From NCBI GenBank assembly GCA_001599815.1, contig BCIA01000002.1:1061831-1125830 (forward strand): 64,000 nucleotides of DNA, read 5' to 3'. Shown here piece after piece: positions 33,101 through 42,722 of this stretch. The stretch's first letter is position 1. Each line of letters starts with the position of its first letter. The stretch is from Furcasterigmium furcatum (taxonomy: Eukaryota > Ascomycota > Sordariomycetes > Glomerellales > Plectosphaerellaceae). Below the pieces are notes generated by a model. That model saw only the letters and a program-made list of their open reading frames with translations, searched no databases and was not told where the DNA came from. Made by a program: the position numbers and the translations under genes.

Positions 33101-34213
33101 GGACGCTCTGATGTACTCCTCCACATCTTCCTCTTCCTTCGACTTGGATTCGGACTGGGGCGCATCCCCTTGCACGTTGGCATCTTCGGGCTCACCACCC
33201 TCCTCTCCGGCTCGTTTCGTCCAGCGCATAAGTTCGCTAGCACTGCTCGTCTTCCGCAGATGGCCGAAAGATGCCCGAGAGAGGGGTCGAAGCCCATCGA
33301 GAGGGGACCTGATCCTCTTCTTCCAGGCCCTCCAGAGCCTTCCGAGCGTCCGGTCAAGGGCAACTCGCTCCATATCAAGCTCTTCGACGATGATCCGATC
33401 GGCGATGACACCATGCGGCCTCGCGCCCTCTTTGAGCTCCTTCTCAACTTGTGTTTGCATGCGATGATATGCTGCCTGGCCAGCCACGACCAATGCGGCC
33501 TCGCCCATGAACTCGAGGATGGAAGTCAAGAAAATGGCAACCGCAGGAGACACGATCTCTGAACCTTGTTCCTCGGCACCAGGCTCGAGGTTCTCCTGTT
33601 CTGTGTAGAAATCTTCGTCTTCCTCTTCCATGTCACCGAGCGACGAGTACACCATGCACCTGAGGCGTGTCCGTTTCCAGACGAGCTCGAGGTCCCAGCC
33701 GGCGGGGGAGGCGGCGCCTTGCGGGGGCTCAAAGTCGTCCTCATCACCGCCTCCCAGGTATTCCCGGAGCTCTTCGTCGGCATTATTAATGGCGTCCTTG
33801 GCGAGCTTCGGCTTGAGGACTTCGGAGACTGCTGGTCGCAGGGCAGACAGGGTTGTGCCGCGAGATACGTGGAGGAAGTTGAAGAGGAGCTGGTCGAGAA
33901 AGTTGTTCACGAGATGAAGAGCGAGAGGCGACACAATGGCGGTTTCGGCGGCGGGCTCTATACCGTGCTCATCATACCATGTGTTGGCGTGGATATCGTG
34001 GTCGTTAGTCACGATCTGGGAGGCGGCCGAGGCGGCGATGAATGCGGCTTCTGGGGACACCGACAAGGGCGGGGAGGTGAGGCCGGGGCTCATGATGGTG
34101 GAGGGACGGTCGCTGGATATGCTCTGTGTGCGCGATCGAGGGACAGGGCGAGCTGGGGGGGCGACGGATGACCGTCTCGAGGACGTCGGGTCCATGACTG
34201 TGGAGGCGGCCAT
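30128..34213 (-). CDS. Large low-complexity fungal protein with N-terminal histone-fold-like helices
   Basis: A single exon of 1361 residues starting at an ATG preceded by a long pyrimidine-rich (- strand) leader. Most of the protein is Ser/Pro/Arg-rich and disordered, with many basic-Ser patches that look like phosphorylation sites. Two ordered segments occur near the N-terminus: residues 94-150 (SPLALHLVNNFLDQLLFNFL and following) and 222-250 (SPAVAIFLTSILEFMGEAAL and following). The second resembles the central helix of histone H2A-type folds. Acidic stretches surround them. Short motifs recur in the C-terminal third: DFADFIRSTGP, DLIDFIRRGPQ and LAEFLRNYEPP are spaced copies of a (D/E)(F/L)xxFxR-like motif. 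I do not recognise a named family. A chromatin or cortical scaffold role is possible; neither is shown. Confidence 0.85.
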   Translation of the reverse strand: MAASTVMDPTSSRRSSVAPPARPVPRSRTQSISSDRPSTIMSPGLTSPPLSVSPEAAFIAASAASQIVTNDHDIHANTWYDEHGIEPAAETAIVSPLALHLVNNFLDQLLFNFLHVSRGTTLSALRPAVSEVLKPKLAKDAINNADEELREYLGGGDEDDFEPPQGAASPAGWDLELVWKRTRLRCMVYSSLGDMEEEDEDFYTEQENLEPGAEEQGSEIVSPAVAIFLTSILEFMGEAALVVAGQAAYHRMQTQVEKELKEGARPHGVIADRIIVEELDMERVALDRTLGRLWRAWKKRIRSPLDGLRPLSRASFGHLRKTSSASELMRWTKRAGEEGGEPEDANVQGDAPQSESKSKEEEDVEEYIRASNVPLPVDDRDIEEIEVPGLVSYSDAEDDDEGEADHRPSRPKSLVILSGPIFTALPTPPLSPIKPSSRKRSSSLPNVFSSTVRRDAKRPRIEAPAADEAQPADAEKEMVAEQIAETPNPDTPKSPEEMPKIEEVQEEAPEIKRRSSKRKSKRASQLMSVAAVGVPEVISEASGSTKEAEQVAPEAQPTETLSQKKADSAAPEDHTGEIDDFDEEPQIMTSARVSITGRSSPVISEASRTPPINTNIPQRTSSVHSARVIDVVGPRSPIVGPSSNRSRTPSAEGAERIRAASFSRASNGLQTPPIPEEAKGLALSTELPARSVPAVSASGSPVDKIARRSGADQAVSETNERAAFVPAQSRSSRTNSMPRNKPVAPINTDLAEERSEDEIDLPIFGSAVRQPGSPRMEHPPQSTKVTILNTTTSSGQFVAPSTPGKSPVTRQEKFEKRPSSASPDNSKSIGVVSVERQSPGRDSAERRQLHTSGSSGSSAAGRIRPVRTSEDSKGSSRANDHVARNFEELIQSDETIQYTLTPENMRDVKPGRSAQNSPVVGPKSRGSDEARGSSDRSHSSSSAAVKRAGSVSRTTGLSSHPVPQPKGYIPRAPPNASPSTGRSGGPQARDARVARESVLDFADFIRSTGPAAENGPTPIRNISSQPQPVKASIDSKRSGLSSNRNRLQARDAAVDNREDNSDLIDFIRRGPQNSTNPRIPRHVAPFRSTMDSDQMSGAVGGKAVDASLPDIRYSQASTNATDVTMPSIQSSANSQSALLKNSRQNGVIDEEDMMPKRTRRRVKDPYAIDFSDEEDDDLFDAAPKPPPKKEESLAEFLRNYEPPPEPPAPQVIPENRPKKKLSAPSLIGRFSRGLSSSHSQQAPSLNRKNSASQSINTTYGGSRGFVPIQVNVPGGFDATGPSSRPATQASSSGRVPMKRFEPRDAVSQTSRTSDLASFLRDSEPPPGMNSAPVAYSPREEESSSSRPFSKVFSRRKRSAIA

Positions 34214-37200
34214 GATGGGCCAACTAGATTATGTATTATTCCCTTACGAAGAGGCAAGGGGCCGGGGGGCTGCTGCCAACGCAGGCTCGGCGGGCGAGTC
34301 TGGGGTGAGACGGCAGAAGAGTCGGTCAATAGAGGCCGGAAGGCTTCTCGTTGGGGCGGGACAGGCCGCAGCAAGCGTGGCCCTATCAGGAAGGAGAGCG
34401 GCGTTGGCTGTCGTCTGCTCGTCTACGGGACAATTGTGAAGTGCTGATGTGGCAGAGAGGCTGGAGCTGGGGTGGTTGCGGGAGGCTGCTTGCGCTGGAC
34501 GTTAGCGGCGGCGGACAAACAGTGATATGGATGGAGGACGTCGAATGGCGGCGAGAGGAAGGAGGTGGTAGGGAGATTGACCCAGGACCAGGGACGGTGG
34601 CGGAGGACAGGAGCAACGGGAGGACGATCCCGCTCCAATTGTGTGAGATGGATTCATGCGCGGTCCGCCACGTCTTGCAGAAATAGTCGTCTCGTATGAC
34701 GCCAGTTGCACAAGTGGGCGGGCGACAGACAATGATGGACAGGCAGGCATAGGAGAGAGGGATCGGCGTGGAGGCTGGAGAGGAGACTCACGGCGCAGCA
34801 GCGATTATCGATGTTCAGGTCGCAGAAGTGGCAGGCATTGGATGGCAGACAGGCGGGCGGACGAGGGTCTGCTGGGAATACTCGTGGCATAGAAGAAAAG
34901 CAATAAGCCAAGGCCGTGTACAAAGAAGTGAGGGCGACGGGCGACGTGCGACGGAAAGGCGAAAATCGTCCAGCAACTTGGAGACGAGGAGACAACCGCC
35001 GCGGGACGCAGGAAGAGCAAAGGCAGCCAGCCGTCTTGTCCTCCGTCGGGGGTGTGGTTGTTAAGCTGCTGGAAGCCGGAGGCTGGGAGAGGGGATAGGG
35101 AGTGACGGATTTGGGGGAGGACACAAGGAAGATGGAGGAGAGAGGTCGCTTCGGTTTCGGGTGGAAGGTAAGGTGGTTGACGGGTGCTGGGTGGGAGGAA
35201 CGTGAAAGGGGGGTGAGGTCTGTCCGTGTGTGGAGAACCTAGGCAAGGTAGAGGAAGGAGGGACTTGACGGGTCCCCTTCCTCAGATGGACGGACCAGCA
35301 AGGATGGTGCTTGTTGGGAAGGCACGTCTAACTTGTGGCACTAGACTCTAAGTGGCATTGTTCATAGTCCTGAAGACTGACTAGCAGTCATTCATACATA
35401 CGGGCGGAGAGTCAAAAGAGGTTGGTCAGGGCCGCCTTTTTTTTCTGGCTCGTGATGGAGTCACCGACGGGCGGCGGCTGTCTGTCCCGTTGCTTTTTCC
35501 CTGGGCTTTTCTCGGGCGCTTGGCTGAGGACGCAGGGCGACATCTGGGGGGCGCTGTCCTCACCGAGGACGGCTCACATGTACAGTACAGCACAGCATTA
35601 TGTATGTAAGGTACATGCAAAATGCTGCAGCACACGGCCCCCGAGGCATGTACCATCGACCGCAACGTGGGACTTGTGAGCAAATGAGAATCGGCGAGTG
35701 CCCTTGTTGGAGTGCTCGCCCAGATCCCAAGTTCCATTGCCAAAAAGTCGATCCGGAGTTCATTGAGATTTTGCGCTGGGGGGGCAGGGGGACACCCCTG
35801 TCGGGGTGCTAATTCGGAAGGGGAATAGCAGCTCTGCAGGAGTGGCTTGCGGCAGTCCTCGAAACGGCCTAGCCGAAGACGGCCGATGGGTGACAATCAG
35901 ATTGGGGCCACCACTGAGAGCCTGTGGAAAGGGGAAATTCCCCGGTTGGGTTCCCTTGGAAATGGAGCTGGGCCAACCCGTGGACAGCTCAGGGACATTT
36001 TAGTTCAGGTCAAATCCACTGTCTGAAGACCCCTGGACGAACCTGGTCTCCCAAACACCTCCACGGCGGACATCGTGGCGTGATTGTCAGCTGGTTCCGC
36101 GTCTCCAGTCCCGAACGGTTTGTTTGTGCGCGGGAAACGTGCCAATCAATAGTGCCGAGTGCAAGTACCGGAGGCGCAGAAGGTCAGAGTCGGATGCAGT
36201 CCAATGTCACTGCAAACACGCTCGGCGGGCAGGCGGGATCTGAATGCGACGACGGGAGCACCGCACCTTCCCTATCCACCCGCTGGAATGTTCTGACACG
36301 ATAGCGGCCTCGTGGTTGACGGGAGCTCCAGGACATGGAAGTGGAGGCCCCGTTCGCCTCGGGACCCCTGTCGTTTCCGGTCTCTTGTGTCCATTCAGGT
36401 CCCGCGGAACCCCGTCCGCCTCCTTTCTCGTGCATCTTGGCTGCGGGACGTTTCTGCTGGCCGACTGCCGTCTGATATTCCTCCTGCAAGGCACGCAGCG
36501 GTGCTGCGCTCTTATTCAGTTCTTCTTCTGCGGGCTCGGGTCGGCGCCCGTTCCGCAGTCCGTTTCGAGTACAGTCGGCATGTTCAGGGTCTGCTTGATC
36601 CGCGGATCGTCTTCAGCGCCTGAACCATACATACGGCGCCGTCCATATGCTTCGACCACCCTGCGCTCCGCTCGCCTCGTGCTCATCTTACGCTGGCGCG
36701 CCATCGAATTCGCAACTCGTCGTCGTCGACCAAAGTCCCTCGCGCCTGCGATTACTGACTCGGGATGGAGCCTGTCGGCATGATCCATGTCCTCAAACGA
36801 AGGATCAGTGCTGCCCGGTCGATGGCCACATGGCCTATCGGCCGAGCTCCACCGTCTCGGATTCCCCTGACTTCGCTACGACGATTGCGGACGGTCTGTA
36901 AGTGCACCAGCACTTGGCACCGGAAATACACGAAGCCCGTCGGTTGCAACGGTGGCTAGTCGAAGCTATTGACGTCGTCGGCAGTGATAGCTATCATACT
37001 CTGACGCCGTAAAGAATCGCTGACGACATGCCGGCTCAGAGGCTTGCCGTGGCATCAGCGCATGTCTCACCGGCCCAAGCACGACCCCTTTTTCGTGCCC
37101 TCTGGTTGACCACAAAGCAGAGACTCGGGGTCACCTGCCTGGGCTGGTGTTTGTCGGCTTGAGCACGCCCGCCGAGCTAATAAATCAAATTTATTGCTTC

Positions 37201-39736
37201 TGCCAACTAGTCTCGCCGATGTGGCTTCGCTCCCAAGCTGGTCCCGGCACTGGGCTCGGGTAGCCGCCCAGGATTGTCACGATCTCCCGCCGATCGCTAC
37301 TCGCTGAGGTTGGCTCGTTCAGCTCATCGAAGATTAGCTCTGTTGGCTTTCCCCAGCTCACCGTCGGCTGTTCCTCGACCTGAGCCATACAGGTGCTCGG
37401 ATTCATACATACACACGTACGCTTCAGCTCCTCCGCCGCCTCCCGGCCCGGTCACAGCGCCCTGTCTCATCACGTCCCAACCTCGTCCCAGGGAATCTTA
37501 CTTGTGTCGCCTTCCGGAAGAGCTGTCGGTCTGAGCCCGCCTTGCACAGAATCAATCTCAGGCCCGCCCGGCAAATCACGTCGTCCCCTCTGGTCTCCGT
37601 CATCTCAGCGGGAGGTGTCAAAGGCTCACCGCGAGCAGGGATTGGCGCCCCCCGATCCATGATCTCTGCAGATCATGGTCGATCGTCCCGCCAACATTGG
37701 CAGCGAACGGCGCAACTCGGGATATTGCCAGCAGGTCTACAAGTGTTCTTCATGCGCGCGTCCGGTCCCAAAAGAAAGCGGCATGGTCGATCGTCAATGC
37801 AGCAGATACTTCTGAAGATTTCAGTTGACCTCTTTCTCGGTCCGTTGGCAAGTTGGGTTCTTCGCAGCTACGCATCCCGTGCCCCTGTCCCGTCCTTCAG
37901 CCGCCCCTTTTCGTCTGATAATTGGTGAGCCGACCATCACGAAGAGGAGGGGGTTCTTCCATATTGGTCTTAGGCTTCGGGTCCGCGCTTGTTTGTGGTT
38001 GTCAAGATGTGAAAGGCCCGGCCTGGAACTCGATCCGAGCCCAAACTCAATCGACGGCGCTGTCGACTTCTTGGAGCCGGCGTGCCGCCATGGAGGCTTC
38101 CCGTGCGCGCGGCACGAACCTGTCGCTCGGTGAGGTTTGGATCGAACTCTCATGATGGTGTGAACCGTGCCTGCTGCATCTCTGCCGGCGGTTGATTTAT
38201 TACGCGCACGATCCAACTAGATCGAGATGGTGCCTGTCGTGGCCCGAGCTAGAGGCGTTCACGGCCACAGATGAACCCTCTGCCCCCCACGTCCAATGGG
38301 GCGGTTTACAACTTACACTTTCATGGACAGAATCAGGGACAAGTCTTTGCGAAGGCTGGATGGTGTCTCGGTCAGTGGTGCCCCTGGATGCAAACAAGAT
38401 CTTCAACATTTAGGTTGAGTCGGCTTAGTGAAGTCGGAGCAACGATCAATTCCCGAGACTGGAATTACCGAGTCTGAAGAGCACCCTGCCTGTGACTTGT
38501 ATGCTTTCCATCCCATTGCTACGCACAGGCCGCTGTCTGTTTGCCCGCGCGATACCCAATATGGCGGTGCTTGGGACAATGTCTTTGAGCTCCGACACCA
38601 TCAATGCGGCCTCGACAGCCATCCCGCGCTTGCCAGCGGCGGTCAATGGGGTGCTCGGTCGAATTTTCAGGTGGCCGCTGGCGCTGGCAGACAGGCAAAG
38701 GAAGCCTCTCCGCATTCTGGGAGGGCACGGTTCTCGGCATATGCATGAGAGGACGGGCTGGACCCTGGGGTCGGACCCCTTCACTCACCTCGCAGGTCGA
38801 CCAGGGCGATGGTGATGATGATCACGCACACCGGAGCTGCACAGACAGATTTAGCACCAGGTGCTCTCTGCAACCGCCCGCTTCCATTTCTAGTAGCATC
38901 AATAATAAATCTTGGCTCTTTCAAGCGGCAAAGCCGGCTGACAAGCTACATACAGTACATGCACATACATATCCTCCCTACGGGTGCACATATCACTTGC
39001 ATCAGACGCGGAGACCGGAATCTCTCCGCCCGTTTGCGCAGCATCTTCCGACTGGGCGACCCGGGCTGTCCTCCAAGCACCAACAATGCAAGGGCTGCAT
39101 GCGCCGTTGGTCCAGTTGACACCTCGACAGCTGCACCCTCGCCCAGCAGCATGCACGATGGCTACTTGCAGGACGCTGCATTCAGTCATATCGGACAGCG
39201 TGGTTGACATGGCACATGTGTCACGGATGGCGGTTCTAGATGATGCGATTGTTGCGTGATGATATGTGTACTTGTATTGCTCGCCCTGCGTTCAGCCTTG
39301 GGGCTCAGTTCTCGACCTCGATAATAATTTGTTTATGTACAATGTGCCAAGAAATAGGGACAGGGGTACTGGGTGGTGGTGAATATTCCCCGTCTCGACT
39401 TGTGATTTGTATGGGATGTTGTTCTTGACGAGCACCTTGGCAGCTGTATCTTTCAAGGTCAGCCGCTGGCTTGGCTACTTACTCGTCTGAGATGCCTACC
39501 TAGTCATCGGATGTTGGAGCTGGCAACTTGTGATACGGCCGCCGGGAGGGTCCAGACCGGAGGCGCAATCCGAGTCTCCGGTCCTGGGCCGGACGGGCAC
39601 GGGAAAGGAGCTGCAACGTTGAACCACATGCTGTATACCATTCAACAGCGCAGCTGCAATGGCGAAACAGCCGCCTTCATCCAATGTGTGTTTGAAGCAG
39701 GCCCTCTGAGTTCCAGGGCAGCCAGTCTTCTCCTCT
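34214..39736. other. 5.5 kb gene-poor interval
   Basis: The first kilobase (34214-35250) is purine-rich on the + strand, i.e. pyrimidine-rich on the coding strand of the 1361-residue gene, and is most likely its promoter and long 5' leader. The rest contains only short overlapping frames with no motif. A G-rich segment with a small hairpin lies near 35776-35812. No transposon-like ORF or tRNA was recognised. Confidence 0.5.
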
Positions 39737-40186
39737 TTACTTCGCTGGTTGGGCATCAGGGGCTGCACGTTGGACGTCCTGCCCCTCAAGTTGACCAGCG
39801 TCCTCAGACGCCAGACTCGATGCTGAGGTGTAAGACCCGATCGAGAGGGTGCTGCTAGTGTCCCCTGAAGACGACGCGGAACTGGACGACCTGATCGATC
39901 GAGTGTCTTGGTCCCAGGGGAAACCCGAGTCCTTCTCGACTCTGCCACGGGCTTCCGGGCTGAAGTTCTCGAGAAGACCTGAGATGTGGCTTCCGGTAGG
40001 ACTCATCCGAGGTTCCTCTCGGCGAGTACATAGAAGACAAATGCCGGTCTTGCGGCACACGCCCTGGACTGCCAGGTCCCTGCAATAGGAGGCGCCTTGC
40101 AACTCGCCCCTGATGCATGTGGTGGTGATCTCGAGACCGTGGTAGCAGCCACAGGATGGGTAGTAGGCGCTCTCAGCGTAACACAT
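39737..40186 (-). CDS. Small Cys-rich protein with MCY(x)5Y(x)2CxC N-terminus, Ser-rich tail
   Basis: A 149-residue ORF starting at a true ATG. Cysteines at 2, 12, 14, 24, 35, 44, 50 and 53 form a compact N-terminal Cys-rich head; the remainder is Ser/Asp-rich and disordered. There is no signal peptide. The head shares its first four cysteines, Tyr3 and Tyr9 without gaps with the 82-residue protein at 14326-14574, which suggests a common family of small zinc-binding-like domains. I know similar uncharacterised short proteins from filamentous ascomycetes but no function. An upstream intron or different start cannot be excluded because only one exon is visible. Confidence 0.68.
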   Translation of the reverse strand: MCYAESAYYPSCGCYHGLEITTTCIRGELQGASYCRDLAVQGVCRKTGICLLCTRREEPRMSPTGSHISGLLENFSPEARGRVEKDSGFPWDQDTRSIRSSSSASSSGDTSSTLSIGSYTSASSLASEDAGQLEGQDVQRAAPDAQPAK

Positions 40187-41125
40187 CCTGCCAAGGAGAG
40201 CGTTGAACCAGCCAACAAGCTTGATTTAAGTGTCAGGAGAAGCAACGAGGATGTGATTCTAGCTGAGTGCTGTCTGCGAGTGTCTCCGAGAGAGTGAAGT
40301 GTTCTGGATGTCCAGCTTCATCTCGACGGGAAGGTCGCTGGCACATTCAGTGACTTATACCTGGCCGGCAAAAGCAGTGTATCGTGAGAGTTCACTGAAC
40401 AGGCTGGGTATCTTCCGGAATGGCAATACTTTCCATGCATATCGAATGTGAATCGCATGCCTACAGCGTCTCTAAGTGCAATATCAGGAGGGTGCTCGTC
40501 GCTCGCTGTGCGAGGCACGGGACAGACAAAGCACCACTGACAGCCCACACATCCTGTACCAAGAACAGACAGCAGTACGGGTTCAGACTCGCTGGTTGCA
40601 GGGTGAACGGCTTTAGGGCTCTCCTGAAACTGTCGAGAGCCGTCCATATGTCGTGGTACTGCTGTGCAGACACAGCTCCAGGCGTGATGAGAGCCCCCAA
40701 TGGATCTCGAGCCCCTAAATTCTGTTCTTTATGCTGGACTTAAGGCTACTGGACGGGAGTCGCCACGGCCCACGCTCCCGCTTCCGGGGTCCTTGTCCGG
40801 AGCTCAAAGAATCAGCCCTCATGGGCGGTGGCCTGTTTCAGCATGCAGACTCCCACTACGTATCTGAGCGTGCAGGTATTCAGACTTTGATCTGCCGAGG
40901 CAGACTCAAGGCAGGCGGGAATTAAACCTTTGGAAATCGCCTTGTGGCAGCATGCTGGGTTGAATGTTGGATAAAACTAAGGAACCTGAAAGGCCAGGCA
41001 TCGAACAACTACACCGCGTGTCTGTCTGGTTGCAGCATACTGCATAACTACTGGAATCACTTCGGTGCCTTCAAGATCATTCCAGTGTCCTGGGCGCTTT
41101 GCTGGGCGCCTGGAATCATCGAGTG
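40187..41125. other. Intergenic region upstream of the small Cys-rich gene
   Basis: About 940 bp between two genes on the - strand. It should contain the promoter of the gene at 39737-40186 and the 3' flank of the O-methyltransferase. Nothing else recognisable. Confidence 0.55.
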
Positions 41126-41981
41126 CTAATCAACCAGCCTCGCAAGGTTCACTCCGTCATAGAGCGGCAGCAAGAACACATCCAGCCGCTCGTTCTCCTT
41201 CACCAGCTTGTTGTACTTGCGGATGTCGGCAATGTCAGTCGACTGCCAGTACGAAGACCGGTCCGCCTTCTCCTTGGCAACCCACGGGTTGGCATCGCTG
41301 TCGTCGGCGACCATGCCGCGCCGCAGCACGTTGTCCGCGACGATGAGGCCGCCCGGGCGCAGGAGCCGGTTCGACGCGCCCGGCGCAGAGCGCTCGAGGA
41401 TGGTCTGGAGGTACTTTGGGTATCCCGACTTCTGCGCGTCGATGAAGATGAGGTCGTACGGCTCGTCGGGGTTGAGCGCGGGCAGCCTTCGCAGGTGTCA
41501 GTAACAGTGGCCGTTGGAGCCCCCGAGAACCATGGACTCACGTCTCGAGCGCATCGCCGGTCTTGACCTCGAAGTTCTTGAAGCCGTTCGCGGCCAGGGC
41601 CTCCTCGGCCAGCTTGGCGTACTCCTCCGAGTACTCCAGGCCGGTGACCTTGCCGTCGGGCCCGACGGCGTGCGCCCACACGAGAGCCGAGTAGCCCACG
41701 TAGACGCCGATTTCAAGAACTATGACAAGTCAGATCCTGGAGACATCTCGTGGAGCTGTGTACTCACCCCTCTTCGCACCGATGAGCTTCGCCAGCCAGA
41801 TATGGTTCTGGGCCTGGAAGTTGCTGATCATGAGATTCGACGTCCCGGGCTGCGTCTCGACGACGTGGTCATGGTAATCGATGATGTGCTTCGGCAGCGG
41901 CGAGGAGTGCTCGGCCGAGTACTCGGTCACGGCATTGGTGACCTGCTCGTTGGGGTAGAGCCAGGGGGCGTTGGTCTTCAT
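41126..41981 (-). CDS. Class I SAM-dependent O-methyltransferase (caffeoyl-CoA/catechol OMT family)
   Basis: Three exons, 41981-41768, 41719-41542 and 41486-41126, with introns of 48 and 55 nt, give 250 residues, the normal length for the family. Across junction 1 the SAM-binding motif is restored (VLEIGVYVGYSALVWA), followed by GKVTGLEYSEEYAKLAEEAL. Across junction 2 comes the metal/SAM motif YDLIFIDAQKSGYPKYL. Then LRPGGLIVADNVLRRGMV provides the metal-binding Asp-Asn pair. The family transfers methyl groups to catechol-type hydroxyls in a divalent-cation-dependent manner. In fungi such enzymes act on small phenolics or in secondary metabolism; no biosynthetic cluster genes are adjacent, so the substrate is unknown. 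Confidence 0.92.
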
Positions 41982-42722
41982 GATGTTCTTGGTCTGGGTT
42001 GATGTGAATGTGAATGTGAATGTGAATGTGAATGTGGTTGTGGTTGTGTGAGAGAGATGGAGGTGAGAGGCATATAGTAGCTCAGAACATCTCTGAGAAC
42101 CGATGACGTTGGTCTGGTTAAATATTCACCCTCGGTCCATCGAATTGACGCGGGCGAGCTGCGTTAGAGCTCCGGGCGGGGTCCCGATCACCCCATCGGC
42201 CCCCGGTGGTCACGGGCACACCTATTCGACCGGCTTACACGGAACTAAGCGTGCATCATGGCGGCAGGTCGCGCAATTCACCGGCCGACTTCGCTCATCG
42301 CCCGGCCCAGACCTCAGAGGTCTGTCTGTCTCTGAGTCACATATCACGAGAAACGCAGCCAGGAAGCTGGATGGAAATACTTTGCTGAAAAAAAAGTTGA
42401 TTACAAAATAGGTAGCTGCTTGTCTAGATACATTAGATCCCCCGGCTCGCCCACGATCAGTCAAGCCGACGAGGGGAGCCTGCAATCCTGTCGGCCTATT
42501 CTGTGCCCAACCCTTCAAAACAGCAAAAACCGATGTCCCGTCTCTGGGGCGAAGCGCCGGCACCTTGCGCATCAACATGTCCGCACAGGCAGTCCGAGCT
42601 GCGTGAAAAGAAACCAGGGGGGTGCCTACGCCTATATTAACCCTGCCCTCCACTCGCTCGCGCCTGAACCCGAGACCTCCTCCCGTTGCGCGTGTGATCG
42701 TTTTCTATCACTCAGAGAGTGC
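41982..42722. other. Promoter region of the O-methyltransferase and 3' flank of the Cys/His-repeat gene
   Basis: About 740 bp between tandem - strand genes. It includes a hexanucleotide repeat directly upstream of the methyltransferase ATG; the rest shows no ORF of interest. Confidence 0.55.
42003..42050 (-). repeat. TGTGAA hexanucleotide repeat in the O-methyltransferase leader
   Basis: On the + strand, five perfect TGTGAA units are followed by two TGTGGT and one TGTGTG variant. The array starts 21 nt upstream of the methyltransferase ATG, so it should be transcribed in the 5' UTR as TTCACA units. It is likely length-polymorphic. Confidence 0.85.

Noticed and set aside
36244..36783. 179-codon + frame in the gene-poor block
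   Set aside because: Random-looking composition, overlapping frames on both strands, no motif.
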